DNA from: Glandiceps talaboti | Lineage: Eukaryota > Hemichordata > Enteropneusta > Spengelidae | Assembly (NCBI RefSeq): GCF_964340395.1 | Contig: NC_135567.1 | Location: 15,520,306 to 15,562,805 of the forward strand | Reading direction: 5' to 3' | DNA: 42,500 nt | Shown here: piece after piece, positions 37,701-42,500 of the stretch | Numbering within the stretch: position 1 is the first letter of the stretch | Layout: each line of letters begins with the position of its first letter | Position numbers and translations under genes: made by a program | The notes under the pieces: generated by a model | What the model was told of the DNA's origin: nothing | Seen by the model: only the letters and a program-made list of their open reading frames with translations | Databases searched by the model: none

Positions 37701-38801
37701 GACGAAGACGAGAAAAAAAAATAACACGAGGTAATGTTGTTCGTCTTGTTGTAATTGTAGGGACCTAAAAACGTCGAAAAGTAACCCTGGGAACTCCGAC
37801 AATGTTCGGAGATATATTGTAAAGTAATATCGATTTCACTGACACAATCTTTTGTTTTTGAAATCGTAAAAAAGACCGACTTATTGAAACTTATACGACC
37901 AGGTTAATTAAACATTTATACATCGCCATGATAACAATGATTTCGCGCCAGAAATGTGTGCGGTCGAAAATCGCAAACAATGAAATTTTCCAATTTTCCA
38001 AAAAAAAAAACGTATAAAATGCATTTCCGAGAGTCAAATTACGAAATACATTAGTAAGTATATGAATGCCACTCGCCGACAGGAGTTCGCGTTTTAGTAA
38101 ACGTAAAACAAGCGGTCGAAAGGAAACAAAAGGTACGTTTGACGTTTAAAACCTTCGGTTCCCCATTTCGATTTATTTGCTTTGCGTAACCTAATATCGA
38201 TCGAATTGTGTCCTTTGCTTGCGAGTCTGCGTCACATAGTTGGGAAGCTTCTAACGGTTGCTCTTGGACAACTCACTCTTTTTAGGGAGCAAAAACTATA
38301 AATTTCACGGTAACAATGTATTTTGTCAAAGATATGACAGTTCTCACATATTCCATTAAATTACGTGAACTTAGATGAACCCGCTGAATGAAACTAGTCG
38401 GCTGAAACGGAATGCTTTTTAGACCCCAAAATGTAGATCTGTCGGGAAATGCTTTTAATTAATTTTGCGATGAAATCTTGTAGCTAGAAAAGACCTTTGG
38501 AAAACATATCAATATACTAACTGAGGTCTAAAGCAAGGGAGATATCATCTCGATGCTGAGAGGCTTTGCGGGGCATACTACAATACTGATAGCAAACTAG
38601 ACATTATAGTATTTCGACTGTGCACGTTTACAAATATCCGTCGAGTTGTTCGCTTCTCAGAGATTGAAAAAAAAAACTGATAAAATAATGAAAATCGTTA
38701 ACAACGTTTGAAAAATAAACATAAATACTAACCATTCCGAGAAGATGGGCAGCTTCTCTCCCTCTGCAGCCACCACGGAAAGCACGGATGCGCAACATCA
38801 T
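7974..38801 (-). CDS. GATM: Glycine amidinotransferase, mitochondrial (AGAT), seven coding exons
   Basis: The family transfers the amidino group of arginine to glycine, giving guanidinoacetate and ornithine, the first step of creatine synthesis, in the mitochondrial intermembrane space. Coding segments on the minus strand, in transcript order, are 38801-38733, 32302-32099, 12946-12751, 11340-11150, 11014-10877, 9872-9644 and 8200-7974. They total 1254 nt including TAA, or 417 residues; human GATM has 423. All six introns are GT-AG and the phases agree. Residues 1 to about 37 are Arg-rich with few acids, as expected of a mitochondrial presequence. Counterparts of human Asp170, Asp254, His303, Arg322 and Cys407 are present at 165, 249, 298, 317 and 402; the catalytic Asp, His and Cys lie in CFDAADF, MHIDATF and GGGFHCW. 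Introns run from 135 bp (intron 4) to 19152 bp (intron 2). Identity is very secure. The least certain part is the short first exon. Confidence 0.96.
8285..8975. repeat. Intron 6 internal duplication split by a MITE
   Basis: Segments 8290-8382 and 8885-8975 share taattgtaacRattaatgga, a tgtttactga-like stretch and gatacaYagtagcMtaa. The first copy has the MITE at 8383 where the second continues. Confidence 0.55.
8383..8623. mobile_element. MITE with GGAACTTGCAA ends, copy A
   Basis: Inverted ends GGAACTTGCAA and TTGCAAGTTCC, about 240 bp. It carries the perfect 12-bp palindrome TGAGCATGCTCA near one end and CAACATGGCGGGTTTGC near the other. It interrupts a segment of intron 6 whose paralogous copy near 8885-8975 lacks it. 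There is no clear target duplication. Confidence 0.7.
9342..9608. mobile_element. MITE with CAGTGTGCCC ends (hAT-like), copy 1
   Basis: Perfect 15-bp inverted ends CAGTGTGCCCTCTAA and TTAGAGGGCACACTG. The interior holds a ~95-bp direct duplication starting CACATAGTAAGAGATAGGGG. CAGTG termini suggest hAT, but the flanking 8 bases (gtcagcgg and cttgtgct) do not match, so no target duplication supports this. It lies in GATM intron 6. Confidence 0.7.
9644..9872 (-). CDS. GATM: GATM exon 6
   Basis: Encodes residues 267-343 (last codon split). It starts [15 protein letters not shown], where the first codon GTG is Val joined to the Gln of exon 5. It contains [20 protein letters not shown] with catalytic His298, then SNPDRPCHQ with Arg317. 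The acceptor is ctag, the donor GATA followed by gtaagt (phase 1), which makes IPDSHPLW across the join. A hAT-like MITE ends only 36 bp from this donor. Confidence 0.96.
10016..10475. repeat. GACA/CAGA microsatellite region
   Basis: About 450 bp of interrupted GACA repeats in GATM intron 5. Long open frames on both strands here (Cys/Leu/Ser-rich or Asp/Arg/Gln/Thr-rich) are artefacts of the repeat. Confidence 0.95.
10597..10876 (-). repeat. Partial tandem copies of the exon 5 end and donor
   Basis: The sequence around the exon 5 donor recurs 96 bp downstream in the transcript (10780: GAGgtaagaaat after a copy of aatgaag), again joined to actagt-rich sequence ending aagatac. It recurs a third time near 10609, where GT has become CT. 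The third copy is separated by a hairpin-bearing insert. Confidence 0.75.
10646..10687. other. 17-bp stem hairpin in GATM intron 5
   Basis: AAGGTCATATCTGCTAT (10646-10662) pairs with ATAGCAGATACGACCTT (10671-10687), 16 of 17 bases complementary, across an 8-nt loop. It stops abruptly at both ends and lies between copies of the exon 5 donor repeat. Its function is unknown. Confidence 0.8.
10877..11014 (-). CDS. GATM: GATM exon 5
   Basis: Encodes 46 residues (221-266), from [19 protein letters not shown] to [12 protein letters not shown]. It carries the catalytic Asp (249) in EPCFDAADF. The acceptor is tttgcag, the donor CAG followed by gtaagaga, both phase 0. A near copy of the exon end with an intact donor lies 96 bp further into the intron, and a third, decayed copy lies beyond. 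Confidence 0.96.
11150..11340 (-). CDS. GATM: GATM exon 4
   Basis: Encodes residues 158-220, opening with [14 protein letters not shown], then [19 protein letters not shown] and ending MSDELYDQ. Asp165, the counterpart of human substrate-binding Asp170, lies in MPRDF. The acceptor cgtag is followed by GT, which completes the Gly codon split with exon 3. The donor is CAG followed by gtaaat, phase 0. The next intron is only 135 bp, by far the shortest in the gene. Confidence 0.96.
11494..11732. mobile_element. MITE with GAACTTGCAA ends, copy B (inverted relative to A)
   Basis: Same family as 8383-8623 in reverse complement, including the TGAGCATGCTCA palindrome and the CCCATGATGCAACATTC counterpart. 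It is flanked by CAATTG on both sides (11488-11493 and 11733-11738), a possible 6-bp target duplication. It lies in GATM intron 3. Confidence 0.72.
12285..12750 (-). repeat. 127-bp dimeric array built from the exon 3 end and donor
   Basis: Type A units repeat the last ~40 bp of exon 3 plus cacaggtgagt. Intact GT donors lie at 12623, 12496 and 12369, spaced 127 bp from each other and from the true donor at 12750. Type B half-units (cagcaggtgaat) alternate at 12689, 12435 and 12307; the one near 12561 has lost its GT. All share a TTTGCATATTA stretch between units. Confidence 0.88.
12751..12946 (-). CDS. GATM: GATM exon 3
   Basis: Encodes residues 92-157 (last codon split), from [11 protein letters not shown] to TTPDFTSTG, with the conserved segment EGVTVRRP. 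The acceptor is ttcag before GCC (phase 0); the donor is ACAG followed by gtgagtg (phase 1). The exon lies directly beside a 127-bp tandem array made of copies of its own last ~40 bp and its donor. Missing the true donor would add 17 codons or so and then a stop. Confidence 0.95.
12967..13008. repeat. TAA microsatellite beside the exon 3 acceptor
   Basis: About 13 TAA units, 20 bp upstream of the exon 3 acceptor on the transcript side, where they form a TTA/ATT-rich polypyrimidine-poor stretch. A second ATT run is at 13146-13174. Confidence 0.9.
13186..13431. repeat. Perfect 40-bp tandem repeat, six copies
   Basis: gtagtcattgccagaaaagg recurs at 13201, 13241, 13281, 13321, 13361 and 13401 with no visible difference between units, pointing to very recent expansion or gene conversion. 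It lies 240 bp upstream of exon 3 in the transcript. Confidence 0.95.
13700..13845. repeat. 37-bp minisatellite, inverted copy in intron 2
   Basis: ggctttgtattcatagcact and catactactacatac repeat about four times. This is the reverse complement of the unit at 35490-36255, 22 kb away. Confidence 0.85.
14420..16235. repeat. 54-bp satellite array, block 1 (about 34 units)
   Basis: The unit includes TCTAGACTACCAAATTAGCA then GTAGTCCAGGACACATAGAC. The imperfect arms CTAGACTAC and GTAGTCCAG can form a hairpin. Unit variants recur in the same order: ccaaggcaca at 14681 and 15425, cacacaga at 14633 and 15377 (both 744 bp apart), and cacaaactat at 15271 and 16069 (798 bp, one extra unit). A higher-order duplication therefore sits on top of the 54-bp period. 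It lies in GATM intron 2. Confidence 0.93.
16240..18425. other. GATM intron 2, mostly unique sequence
   Basis: Apart from the duplication at 16851-17085, no repeat or exon was recognised. The 83-codon frame at 16495-16746 (plus) is hydrophobic but lacks gene context. Confidence 0.5.
16851..17085. repeat. ~125-bp direct duplication in intron 2
   Basis: tacatagtctagggtcgtgt and cctactattgatagcattca each occur twice, about 122-127 bp apart. Confidence 0.8.
18428..18595. repeat. ~30-bp tandem repeat, five copies
   Basis: caaatatgcaacaaattacc plus caaactgga. The open frame across it ([10 protein letters not shown] units) is a by-product of the 30-bp period. Confidence 0.9.
18908..19008. repeat. 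~54-bp direct duplication
   Basis: gactacctagctttcctatg through acaatacaaaattttctgg occurs twice with one base difference (tcggac or tccgac). Confidence 0.85.
19336..19375. mobile_element. End fragment of the GAACTTGCAA MITE family
   Basis: Contains GCATCTGAGCATGCTCAGTT followed by a decayed tacaagttg end, matching one terminus of the copies at 8383 and 11494. The rest of the element is not visible here. Confidence 0.5.
19670..19978. repeat. TG/TGTA microsatellite region
   Basis: About 310 bp of interrupted tgtg and tgta repeats. Open frames here are Cys/Val-rich artefacts. Confidence 0.95.
20046..20158. mobile_element. Small foldback element
   Basis: Arms CCTAGAGACTTGGCTAT and the complementary CCAAGTCTCTGGGCTAG bound ~110 bp. 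A second inner copy, GATAGCCAAATTGTCTC, also pairs with the left arm. No coding capacity and no obvious target duplication. Confidence 0.5.
20724..20985. mobile_element. MITE with CAGTGTGCC end, copy 2, inverted relative to copy 1
   Basis: Left end CAGTGTGCCATCTAAGCC. The interior contains two copies of CCCCTATCTCTTACTATGTG, matching copy 1 in reverse complement. The right end has decayed to attagcag. The shared internal duplication shows it existed before the two copies dispersed. Confidence 0.65.
21246..21690. repeat. 99-bp tandem repeat, about 4.5 copies
   Basis: cagtgctaacactaggctg recurs at 21246, 21341, 21440, 21539 and 21638. Units alternate between ggcactaac and gatactaac versions, hinting at a 198-bp dimer. 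Confidence 0.9.
21761..21781. repeat. CCCCCT repeat, G-quadruplex-capable on the minus strand
   Basis: Four C4-C5 runs separated by single T. In the GATM transcript they read as G5 runs. A similar, longer stretch is at 31359-31388. Confidence 0.8.
22273..22334. promoter_or_regulatory. Cluster of TGACCT half-sites
   Basis: TGACCT at 22286, 22305, 22316 and 22329, plus agacct at 22273. The pair at 22305 and 22316 is a direct repeat with 5-bp spacing, the arrangement of retinoic-acid-receptor-type elements. It may simply be a decayed minisatellite. Confidence 0.35.
22520..22648 (+). mobile_element. SINE-like 3' end with TTGA tail
   Basis: AAGTGCCTTTGAACATTCTG and GGCGCTACATAAT precede a run of TTGATTGATT units. 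This pattern is common at the 3' ends of invertebrate SINEs. No tRNA-like head was recognised. Confidence 0.55.
22650..23590. repeat. ~170-190-bp tandem repeat, about five copies
   Basis: tatcatgttattt recurs near 22735, 22910, 23081, 23270 and 23460, with aactgaattagggtga in each unit. Units 3 and 4 are nearly identical over long stretches. The array starts directly after the TTGA tail of the SINE-like element. Confidence 0.85.
23595..25370. other. GATM intron 2, unique or unclassified
   Basis: Holds the speculative exon at 23778, two aacagggaaaatttc words (23893 and 24165), a tttatttttgt to aaataaataaataaat stretch (24560-24680) that looks like a retroelement tail, and a T-rich stretch (24960-25160) sharing gggtcaggt and aaccaaa-like words with 35230-35270. 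Confidence 0.4.
23778..23808 (+). CDS. Candidate first coding exon, unidentified (speculative)
   Basis: caacATGGCGGCAAG has an ideal initiation context and opens a short frame, [10 protein letters not shown], then a consensus donor (GATG followed by gtaagaat). It would be a nested gene on the strand opposite GATM, inside intron 2. No downstream exon was recognised. CAACATGGCGGC is also a YY1-type motif, which could explain the start without a protein, and a related aacatggcggg occurs in a MITE here. The call is weak. Confidence 0.2.
25375..25659. repeat. 113/167-bp higher-order array, left part
   Basis: Units contain agtaactaaatagcag, ttctgatttgcacataactg and gaaaattagtggttt. It is cut off from the rest of the array by the piggyBac-like insertion at 25664. 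Confidence 0.85.
25664..27280. mobile_element. Non-autonomous piggyBac-like element, 1617 bp
   Basis: Ends are CCCTTTCACCACCGATT and AATTGGTGGTGAAAAGG, imperfect inverted repeats, flanked on both sides by TTAA (25660-25663 and 27281-27284). The host array it interrupts shows the empty site, tatcTTAAacttat, in neighbouring units (for example near 27671). Near the left end a hairpin-forming TTCCCGCTACAGCGGGAA is duplicated as TTCCCTCTACAGCGGGAA. Base composition is richer in CG than the host array. No DDD transposase was recognised; the longest open frames inside (for example 26401-26661, 86 codons, plus strand) resemble no family I know. TTAA targeting and CCC..GGG ends are piggyBac hallmarks; assignment to that superfamily is inferred. 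Confidence 0.85.
27281..28440. repeat. 113/167-bp higher-order array, right part
   Basis: gtaactaaataRcag recurs at 27291, 27404, 27571, 27683, 27796, 27963 and 28076, giving spacings 113, 167, 112, 113, 167, 113. The long unit is a short unit plus 54 bp carrying acattacttgggtaattatt. The repeating block is 392 bp. Units decay toward 28440. Confidence 0.88.
28757..30022. repeat. 54-bp satellite array, block 2 (about 23 units)
   Basis: Same unit and orientation as block 1, 12.5 kb away in the same intron. Its variants differ (for example cacattgactattaaac). Both blocks are preceded by a gggctYgaaatYa motif (14394 and 28543), so the array may belong to a larger dispersed element. Confidence 0.93.
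31068..31310 (+). mobile_element. LINE 3' end fragment with TTGA tail
   Basis: Same family as 6671-6870, plus strand. The last codons read [19 protein letters not shown] with TAA at 31170-31172, then a 3' UTR ending CTATACAAATTCTTTTGATT and a TTGA tail. One codon (the Arg/Lys after KF) is missing relative to the other copy. It lies in GATM intron 2. Confidence 0.8.
31359..31388. repeat. CCCCCT repeat near the 5' end of intron 2
   Basis: Five C4-C5 runs; G-rich in the GATM transcript, about 0.7 kb after the exon 2 donor. Confidence 0.8.
31445..31955. repeat. 71-bp tandem repeat downstream of exon 2
   Basis: ggtaaaatctacctgac recurs at 31545, 31616, 31687 and 31758, with related units on both sides. 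The unit contains a small palindrome, GGTAAAATCTACC, and cattttacaagggttccctg. A related inverted stretch (ggtagattttacctacttac) lies near 19211. Confidence 0.9.
32099..32302 (-). CDS. GATM: GATM exon 2
   Basis: Encodes residues 24-91. It holds the end of the presequence ([17 protein letters not shown]), a variable linker, and then the start of the conserved enzyme, [14 protein letters not shown] and [10 protein letters not shown]. The acceptor is a pyrimidine-rich tract ending catacag; the donor is AAG followed by gtaagaat. Both borders are phase 0 (204 nt). Upstream of the acceptor the same acceptor region is tandemly repeated, and reading in this frame stays open through three further 78-bp copies, so the 5' border could vary in vivo. 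The border chosen is the one nearest the conserved part and keeps the protein close to the usual family length. Confidence 0.93.
32303..33030 (-). repeat. Tandem copies of the exon 2 acceptor region
   Basis: Upstream of exon 2 (minus strand), copies of its acceptor and first codons recur. Acceptor AG dinucleotides are seen at 32381, 32459, 32537, 32606, 32678, 32810, 32901 and 33015; the true one is at 32303. The first three spacings are exactly 78 bp, so the frame stays open and spells units like [19 protein letters not shown]. The outer copies (beyond 32730) carry more of exon 2, including the AGTACTACG region, and are more diverged. Confidence 0.88.
33082..33326. repeat. CATA/CACA microsatellite region
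   Basis: About 245 bp of catacata with acac interruptions, in intron 1 near the outer copies of the exon 2 acceptor repeat. Confidence 0.95.
33850..34240. repeat. ~96-104-bp tandem repeat, about four copies
   Basis: attgtatttctc recurs at 33858, 33954, 34058 and 34155, with tctagaaaYtattttt and tcttgcattctgtcataatt in later units. It is AT-rich and lies in GATM intron 1. Confidence 0.8.
34297..34352 (+). mobile_element. SINE-like 3' end with ATT tail
   Basis: GTAAAGCGCATTGAGGCTG followed by GCGCTGATAAGAATT and an ATT repeat is a typical SINE tail. The body upstream is not recognisable; a poly-T run and the ~100-bp array adjoin it. Confidence 0.5.
34693..34753. repeat. AAAC and AC microsatellite
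   Basis: aaac units, then about 17 ac units, then aaac again. A poly-A run precedes it at 34669. Confidence 0.9.
34980..35004. repeat. Poly-T tract
   Basis: About 24 consecutive T in intron 1. Confidence 0.9.
35490..36255. repeat. 37-bp minisatellite in GATM intron 1 (about 20 units)
   Basis: The unit is atgaatacaaagccagtatg plus tagtagtatgtagtg, itself partly made of gta/tgt triplets. Shorter and longer units occur before 35800; the rest is regular at 37 bp. Confidence 0.9.
36260..38732. other. GATM intron 1, 5' half
   Basis: Contains C-rich tracts (36437-36465 and 37395-37409), a GACA run (37056), G and C homopolymers, and a CpG-richer zone from 37620 to 38300 with E2F-like sites. No exon was recognised. 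Confidence 0.45.
37690..37950. promoter_or_regulatory. Pair of inverted E2F-like sites in intron 1
   Basis: TGGCGCGAAA (37690-37699) and its exact reverse complement TTTCGCGCCA (37941-37950) flank 240 bp that is richer in CpG than the surroundings, about 0.9-1.1 kb downstream of the GATM start. This is a motif reading only. Confidence 0.3.
38733..38801 (-). CDS. GATM: GATM exon 1: start codon and presequence
   Basis: Encodes residues 1-23. It begins with two adjacent ATG codons (38801-38799 and 38798-38796), followed by [15 protein letters not shown], which resembles the known vertebrate GATM start (MLRVRCLRGGSRG). The vertebrate pattern favours the second ATG, which would give 416 residues. 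The exon ends in ATG followed by the donor gttagt, phase 0, matching the phase-0 start of exon 2. The many Arg and absence of acids fit a mitochondrial targeting peptide. The reading frame is open further upstream, but that part falls in the presumed 5' UTR. The assignment rests on a short similarity plus phase and donor agreement. Confidence 0.8.
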
Positions 38802-39000
38802 CGAGAAATTTTTGGTGAAATTGTGAGAGACGATACAACACACACCATGTGAAGTACACTGAAGAATATTATTAGTTACGACACTGATACAAGTCACCCC
38901 TCTGAAAATCTCCGATGATGTCATCAGTAATATGACCGCTGATTGGCTCAGACCTGAACAGTCTCAAATATCATTGGTCGTTGATTAAATGAACCAATTT
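38802..39000 (-). promoter_or_regulatory. Presumed GATM 5' UTR and proximal promoter
   Basis: Just upstream of exon 1 are two CCAAT boxes on the minus strand (38946-38942 and 38977-38973), one on the plus strand (38994-38998), and an ATF/CRE-like palindrome TGATGTCATCA at 38916-38926. No TATA box is obvious. Position and CCAAT orientation suit a minus-strand start near 38850-38900. This is inferred from motifs only. Confidence 0.45.
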
Positions 39001-39941
39001 ATTATTTGGCTCTTCCATTAACTGTCTGCACTCCATAATGCACATTACATTATGTACCCTGATTATGTATGTGGCGATGTTGTGAACTCGCGTACCTCAA
39101 ACATACATACAATTGTGTGCACGTGTTCCTACAATTTTTCAAACATTTTAACAGGAAAACGACGAAAATAACGTTCGTCGATAATAAACGGAAAAGTATT
39201 TTTGCCGCGACTTTATAGCTACAACTGTTTTGGTAAAGAACGTGAGGTGATCTCGTATTTGGGACAGTCTGTTCTTCAGCGATCAAGGTCAAATTTCAAT
39301 GTCAATGTCAAATTGCGCGTGTCTACGTCTGGCGAAGAATACTTTAACATACTCGGGGATTTTTTACGAATAAAAACTAAACCATCAAAAATCATTATAT
39401 TTGAAGCTTTTTGCAAAGAAATATTGTGTGTCAACCCATCATTGGAGTAGGCAGTCCTGGTTTACACGATCGCACATAAAAATGATATTAACGACCGTCC
39501 AAAGGACAAAAGATAACGGCGTCACCCATAACAGTTTAACACGTTCTGCACGTAAGCCTCTCGGCCCGTGGCCCATATCCGGGGAACAAGTACAAATACA
39601 AATGACCCGCTTTGCGATATTTGCTTTAATTTTCACCATCTTTATTTTGGTAAATTCGATCTCAATTGTTATTTCACCATATTTTAACATATACCCCAAA
39701 CCTCTCTATCTTCGTCAAATACGAGTGTAACCTTGGCAACCACGTGACAGATACATAAAGGCTTTGGCCTTGCACCACACGACATATTGATGGCCATTCT
39801 GCTATCATATCGACTTGCGAAGGATGTCTGAAAATCTATCAGACCTACCTTGTAAGCGAGGTTGGGGGGACGTGATGTTGTAAGGGTACGTGGGCATATA
39901 CACTGCAAAAAATGTTAAACTTCAAATCACACGATTTCCAG

Positions 39942-39973
39942 TCTCGCGAGGTTGCCTAGACACGTATATAAAC
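39942..39973 (+). promoter_or_regulatory. Possible core promoter upstream of GATM
   Basis: TCTCGCGAG (39942-39950), a motif of many metazoan promoters, lies 14 bp before TATATAAA (39965). No gene was recognised downstream on the plus strand. Confidence 0.25.
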
Positions 39974-40575
39974 ACCAAAATTTTGACCGAAATTTATAAT
40001 TGATTGTTATTTACGTGAGTTTGGACCAAAATAAATAGGAACGTTCTAAAAATTTCCTCAAATACGATTATTTTTGTCGAAATATTTTGGCGGGAAAAGA
40101 CAGAGCTTTAGGTTATCACGGTCTTACTTTCCTATCAAAGCACACGATGACGTCACAGTATAATACTCACGACAGATGTACACAACTACGCTTGAATGGG
40201 GTGACCTTCAAGGTAGGTTTATCGTGTTTATCTTAAAATAAAATAAAATATCGGATATCGTAATTTTAGGTCAATGTGTACAATGTAGGTTCAGGTATCC
40301 ATGGTTTCCTGAGACAATGAACTCATTTATATTGGTTATAGAATTCCATATATAGAACTCCATACAAACTCAACTGTTATCATAGTACTTATACAAAGAA
40401 TTCGTGTGTACCCTGCGATTGATTCAAGTCGGATACAAGGGGAACAAATTGCGCCCTCGTACGTCGTCTGTCGAGTAACGCACAATACAAGCGTATGTGT
40501 TTGTGCACAAAGGTTATCCAAGGTCAACTGTACTTTACTCGAGTGTATATATCATTGTCCTGGTATGATGTAAAC

Positions 40576-40612
40576 GGGGGATTGTGAGGGAAGGGGAGGG
40601 GAGGGGAGGGGG
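40576..40612. repeat. GGGGA repeat, G-quadruplex-capable on the plus strand
   Basis: Runs aagggg aggggaggggaggggg upstream of GATM. Confidence 0.8.
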
Positions 40613-40970
40613 TGTTAAAACTGAATTAATTTTACATGTAAAATACCTTCCAATATAATTCTGTACAGTTTGATGTACATGTACTTGAATAAAGCACGTG
40701 TTATTTTTGTCGTTCAATTACGTCATTTTTAGGTGTCTTAGTTTTAAAGGCGAACAAGCTGAGTTTTACGTATTCGGGTGTATTTTTACTACTGATTTAA
40801 AGATACTCACAGTTACGTTTTCTACTAACTGAAGTATATTTACCCACCACTTTCCATTGAATACTGTGTATAGAAGTTGCGAATGACGTAGACAATGGTA
40901 TAAATTCCATATTTTCTGTTCGACGAACAACTTGGTTTGTGCGTTGTGAAATGGGTTAGGTCATGGTTGC

Positions 40971-41009
<39 letters not shown>

Positions 41010-41027
41010 TGTGTGTGTGTGTGTGTC
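40971..41027. repeat. GT microsatellite
   Basis: About 28 GT units with one tct interruption. Confidence 0.95.
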
Positions 41028-41543
41028 TTTTACTTCATTAGTTGCAAAGAAATTATCAATCTCAGCGAGCCAACTGAATACATTTTCCAAATCACCAAAT
41101 CAACCGGAACCATCCGCAATCCTCAATCACACCGTGACGAACAAATTACCGATTCCACTTTGAATTATTAAACTCATGCTCGACACGCACCAATGCATCA
41201 CAACGACATATTCTGAATTTGTTCATTTTAGTTCGTCCTTTCAACATACAACTACAGACATCAGATCGTGGACGAATGGAACCTGTTACAAACAGGGAAA
41301 GTAAACAACTGAATTGGATTAATAACACTTGACACAGTATGTTGGAAGTACATAGACTTGTATTACATTCCATCCTTTGATAAGAACAGTTTTATGGCCA
41401 CTTTACATAATAGTTCACATTCACAAACACATTTCCAGTTCTTAACATTTCATATCATGTAAAGAGACCATAAATTTTATCTAATGGTGAAATGTAATAC
41501 AAATGTTCCAACATGCTGATCCAAGTTTATGTTCCCTGTTTAA

Positions 41544-41747
41544 CCCTTTCATTCCTAGAGATGACATTGGCATAAATAGAAACTTGATTGTAAGAACATT
41601 TTCTAAAATTTAAGAATATTACTTCATTGGGAAGTAATATTTCTTGAATTCTGGTCTAAAATAAAGTTGATCTTTTTCCAAAAATTACAGAGAAACAAGA
41701 ATTTTTGTTCAAAAATTTTGGCGGGAAAGTTTCTAGTCCTGAAAGGG
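41544..41747. mobile_element. 204-bp TTAA-flanked MITE (piggyBac-type)
   Basis: Ends CCCTTTCATTCCTAGA and TCTAGTCCTGAAAGGG are inverted repeats (13 of 16), bounded by TTAA at 41540-41543 and 41748-41751. There is no coding capacity. Inside the right end is TTTTGGCGGGAAA (41716-41728), an E2F-like motif. The terminal CCCTTTCA resembles that of the larger element at 25664, suggesting the same superfamily but not the same family. Confidence 0.8.
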
Positions 41748-42310
41748 TTAATTTGTACCAACAGGTTCACTTCGAATTCGTCCATAGTCTGATGTCAGCA
41801 GTTGTAATATTTTCCCTGGAGAAATAGATTAAGCACATTGTATTTATTGTGAGTTGTTAGGTACATAATTCCCCTATTTTTTTGTACATGCTGTTTATTA
41901 TTAGTACAGAATGTTTACCCGCCAGAATAAACAAGCACAATTTTGAAATCTTTTAGCAAAAATTTCTGTACATTTCAAAGAATTCCATTTTAGGCCGAAT
42001 CCGATTGGTCCCGGGAGTTTTTATCGCCAAAAAGAATTTCAATTTGTTGGTGTTTTTGTTAAATTTTGTGAACATCTGGACTCTATTTTAGAGTGAAATC
42101 ATAATAATGTACAATGACGTCATGAATATTCTAATTTATGCAAGATATATATGGGTCTCTTATAATTATAGTCAACACTCGTCCAATGCTGTGTCAGTAC
42201 AGAAACACAAGACTCTCTCACCAGTCCTCGGGAGCATCGCAAAAAGGGATATTTTTTGTGTATGTACCGATATGTACAGCATAATTATTGAACTTGAATA
42301 TACATGACTT

Positions 42311-42410
42311 GTATGTATGTATGTATGTATGTATGTATGTATGTATGTATGTATGTATGTATGTATGTATGTATGTATGTATGTATGTATGTATGTATGT
42401 ATGTATGTAT
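42311..42410. repeat. GTAT microsatellite, about 24 uninterrupted units
   Basis: A near-perfect tetranucleotide run ending in gtatacatac, which can fold back on itself. Confidence 0.97.
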
Positions 42411-42500
42411 ACATACCGGATCTATGCAGTAAAATCTGCCGTACAGATTAAAAAGAAACACGGAAAATGCAATCGAATTATCAAGACATATCTACGTAAG

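Larger units (their letters stand above)
39001..41540. other. GATM 5' flank without recognised gene
   Basis: Open frames up to 109 codons (39401-39730, plus) resemble nothing known. TTTTGGCGGGAAA at 40085-40097 sits in sequence similar to the right part of the MITE at 41544, suggesting a decayed relative. An E-box CACGTG is at 39741. Confidence 0.45.

Noticed and set aside
39401-39730. 109-codon plus-strand frame with a hydrophobic C-terminal half
   Set aside because: No recognisable family, AT-rich composition, and an open frame in the opposite strand of similar length; not supported as a gene.
39840-39900. Minus-strand ATG followed by an open stretch (MPTYPYNITSPQPRLQ) and a donor gtaggt, as an alternative GATM first exon
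   Set aside because: The donor leaves phase 1, which does not fit exon 2 or exon 3 (phase 0), and no similarity to GATM is seen.

Overview
The window is from an AT-rich, repeat-dense animal genome. It has one recognisable protein-coding gene: a split gene on the minus strand encoding mitochondrial glycine amidinotransferase (GATM/AGAT), the first enzyme of creatine synthesis. Seven coding exons with GT-AG borders join in phase into a 417-residue protein with all the expected active-site residues. Split genes, metazoan-type LINE tails, a piggyBac-type insertion, MITEs and many minisatellites point to a marine invertebrate, most plausibly a deuterostome. The species cannot be fixed from the sequence alone.

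Layout, left to right: 1-7973 is the 3' flank or UTR side of GATM, with short minisatellites and a LINE 3' fragment but no recognisable gene. 7974-12946 holds exons 7 to 3, with introns carrying MITEs, a GACA microsatellite and tandem copies of splice junctions. 12947-32098 is one 19-kb intron (intron 2) made largely of tandem arrays: a perfect 40-bp array, a 37-bp array, two blocks of a 54-bp satellite, a 99-bp array, a ~180-bp array, a 113/167-bp higher-order array split by a 1.6-kb TTAA-flanked piggyBac-like element, and a 71-bp array. 32099-32302 is exon 2. 32303-38732 is intron 1, with a 37-bp array and microsatellites. 38733-38801 is exon 1, followed by a CCAAT-box-containing promoter region. 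38802-42500 is the 5' flank, with a 204-bp TTAA-flanked MITE and simple repeats.

The most unusual signal is that several tandem arrays are built from GATM exon-intron junctions. The acceptor of exon 2 with its first codons is repeated about eight more times upstream; the first three copies are spaced 78 bp apart and stay in frame. The last ~40 bp of exon 3 plus its donor is repeated in a 127-bp dimeric array downstream. The end of exon 5 plus its donor is repeated at +96 bp, with a decayed third copy beyond. Each array lies on the intron side of the true junction, so the gene carries arrays of decoy splice sites. A second strong observation is the piggyBac-like element, whose uninterrupted target can be read in neighbouring repeat units.

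No tRNA, rRNA, CRISPR, bacterial or viral gene was recognised.
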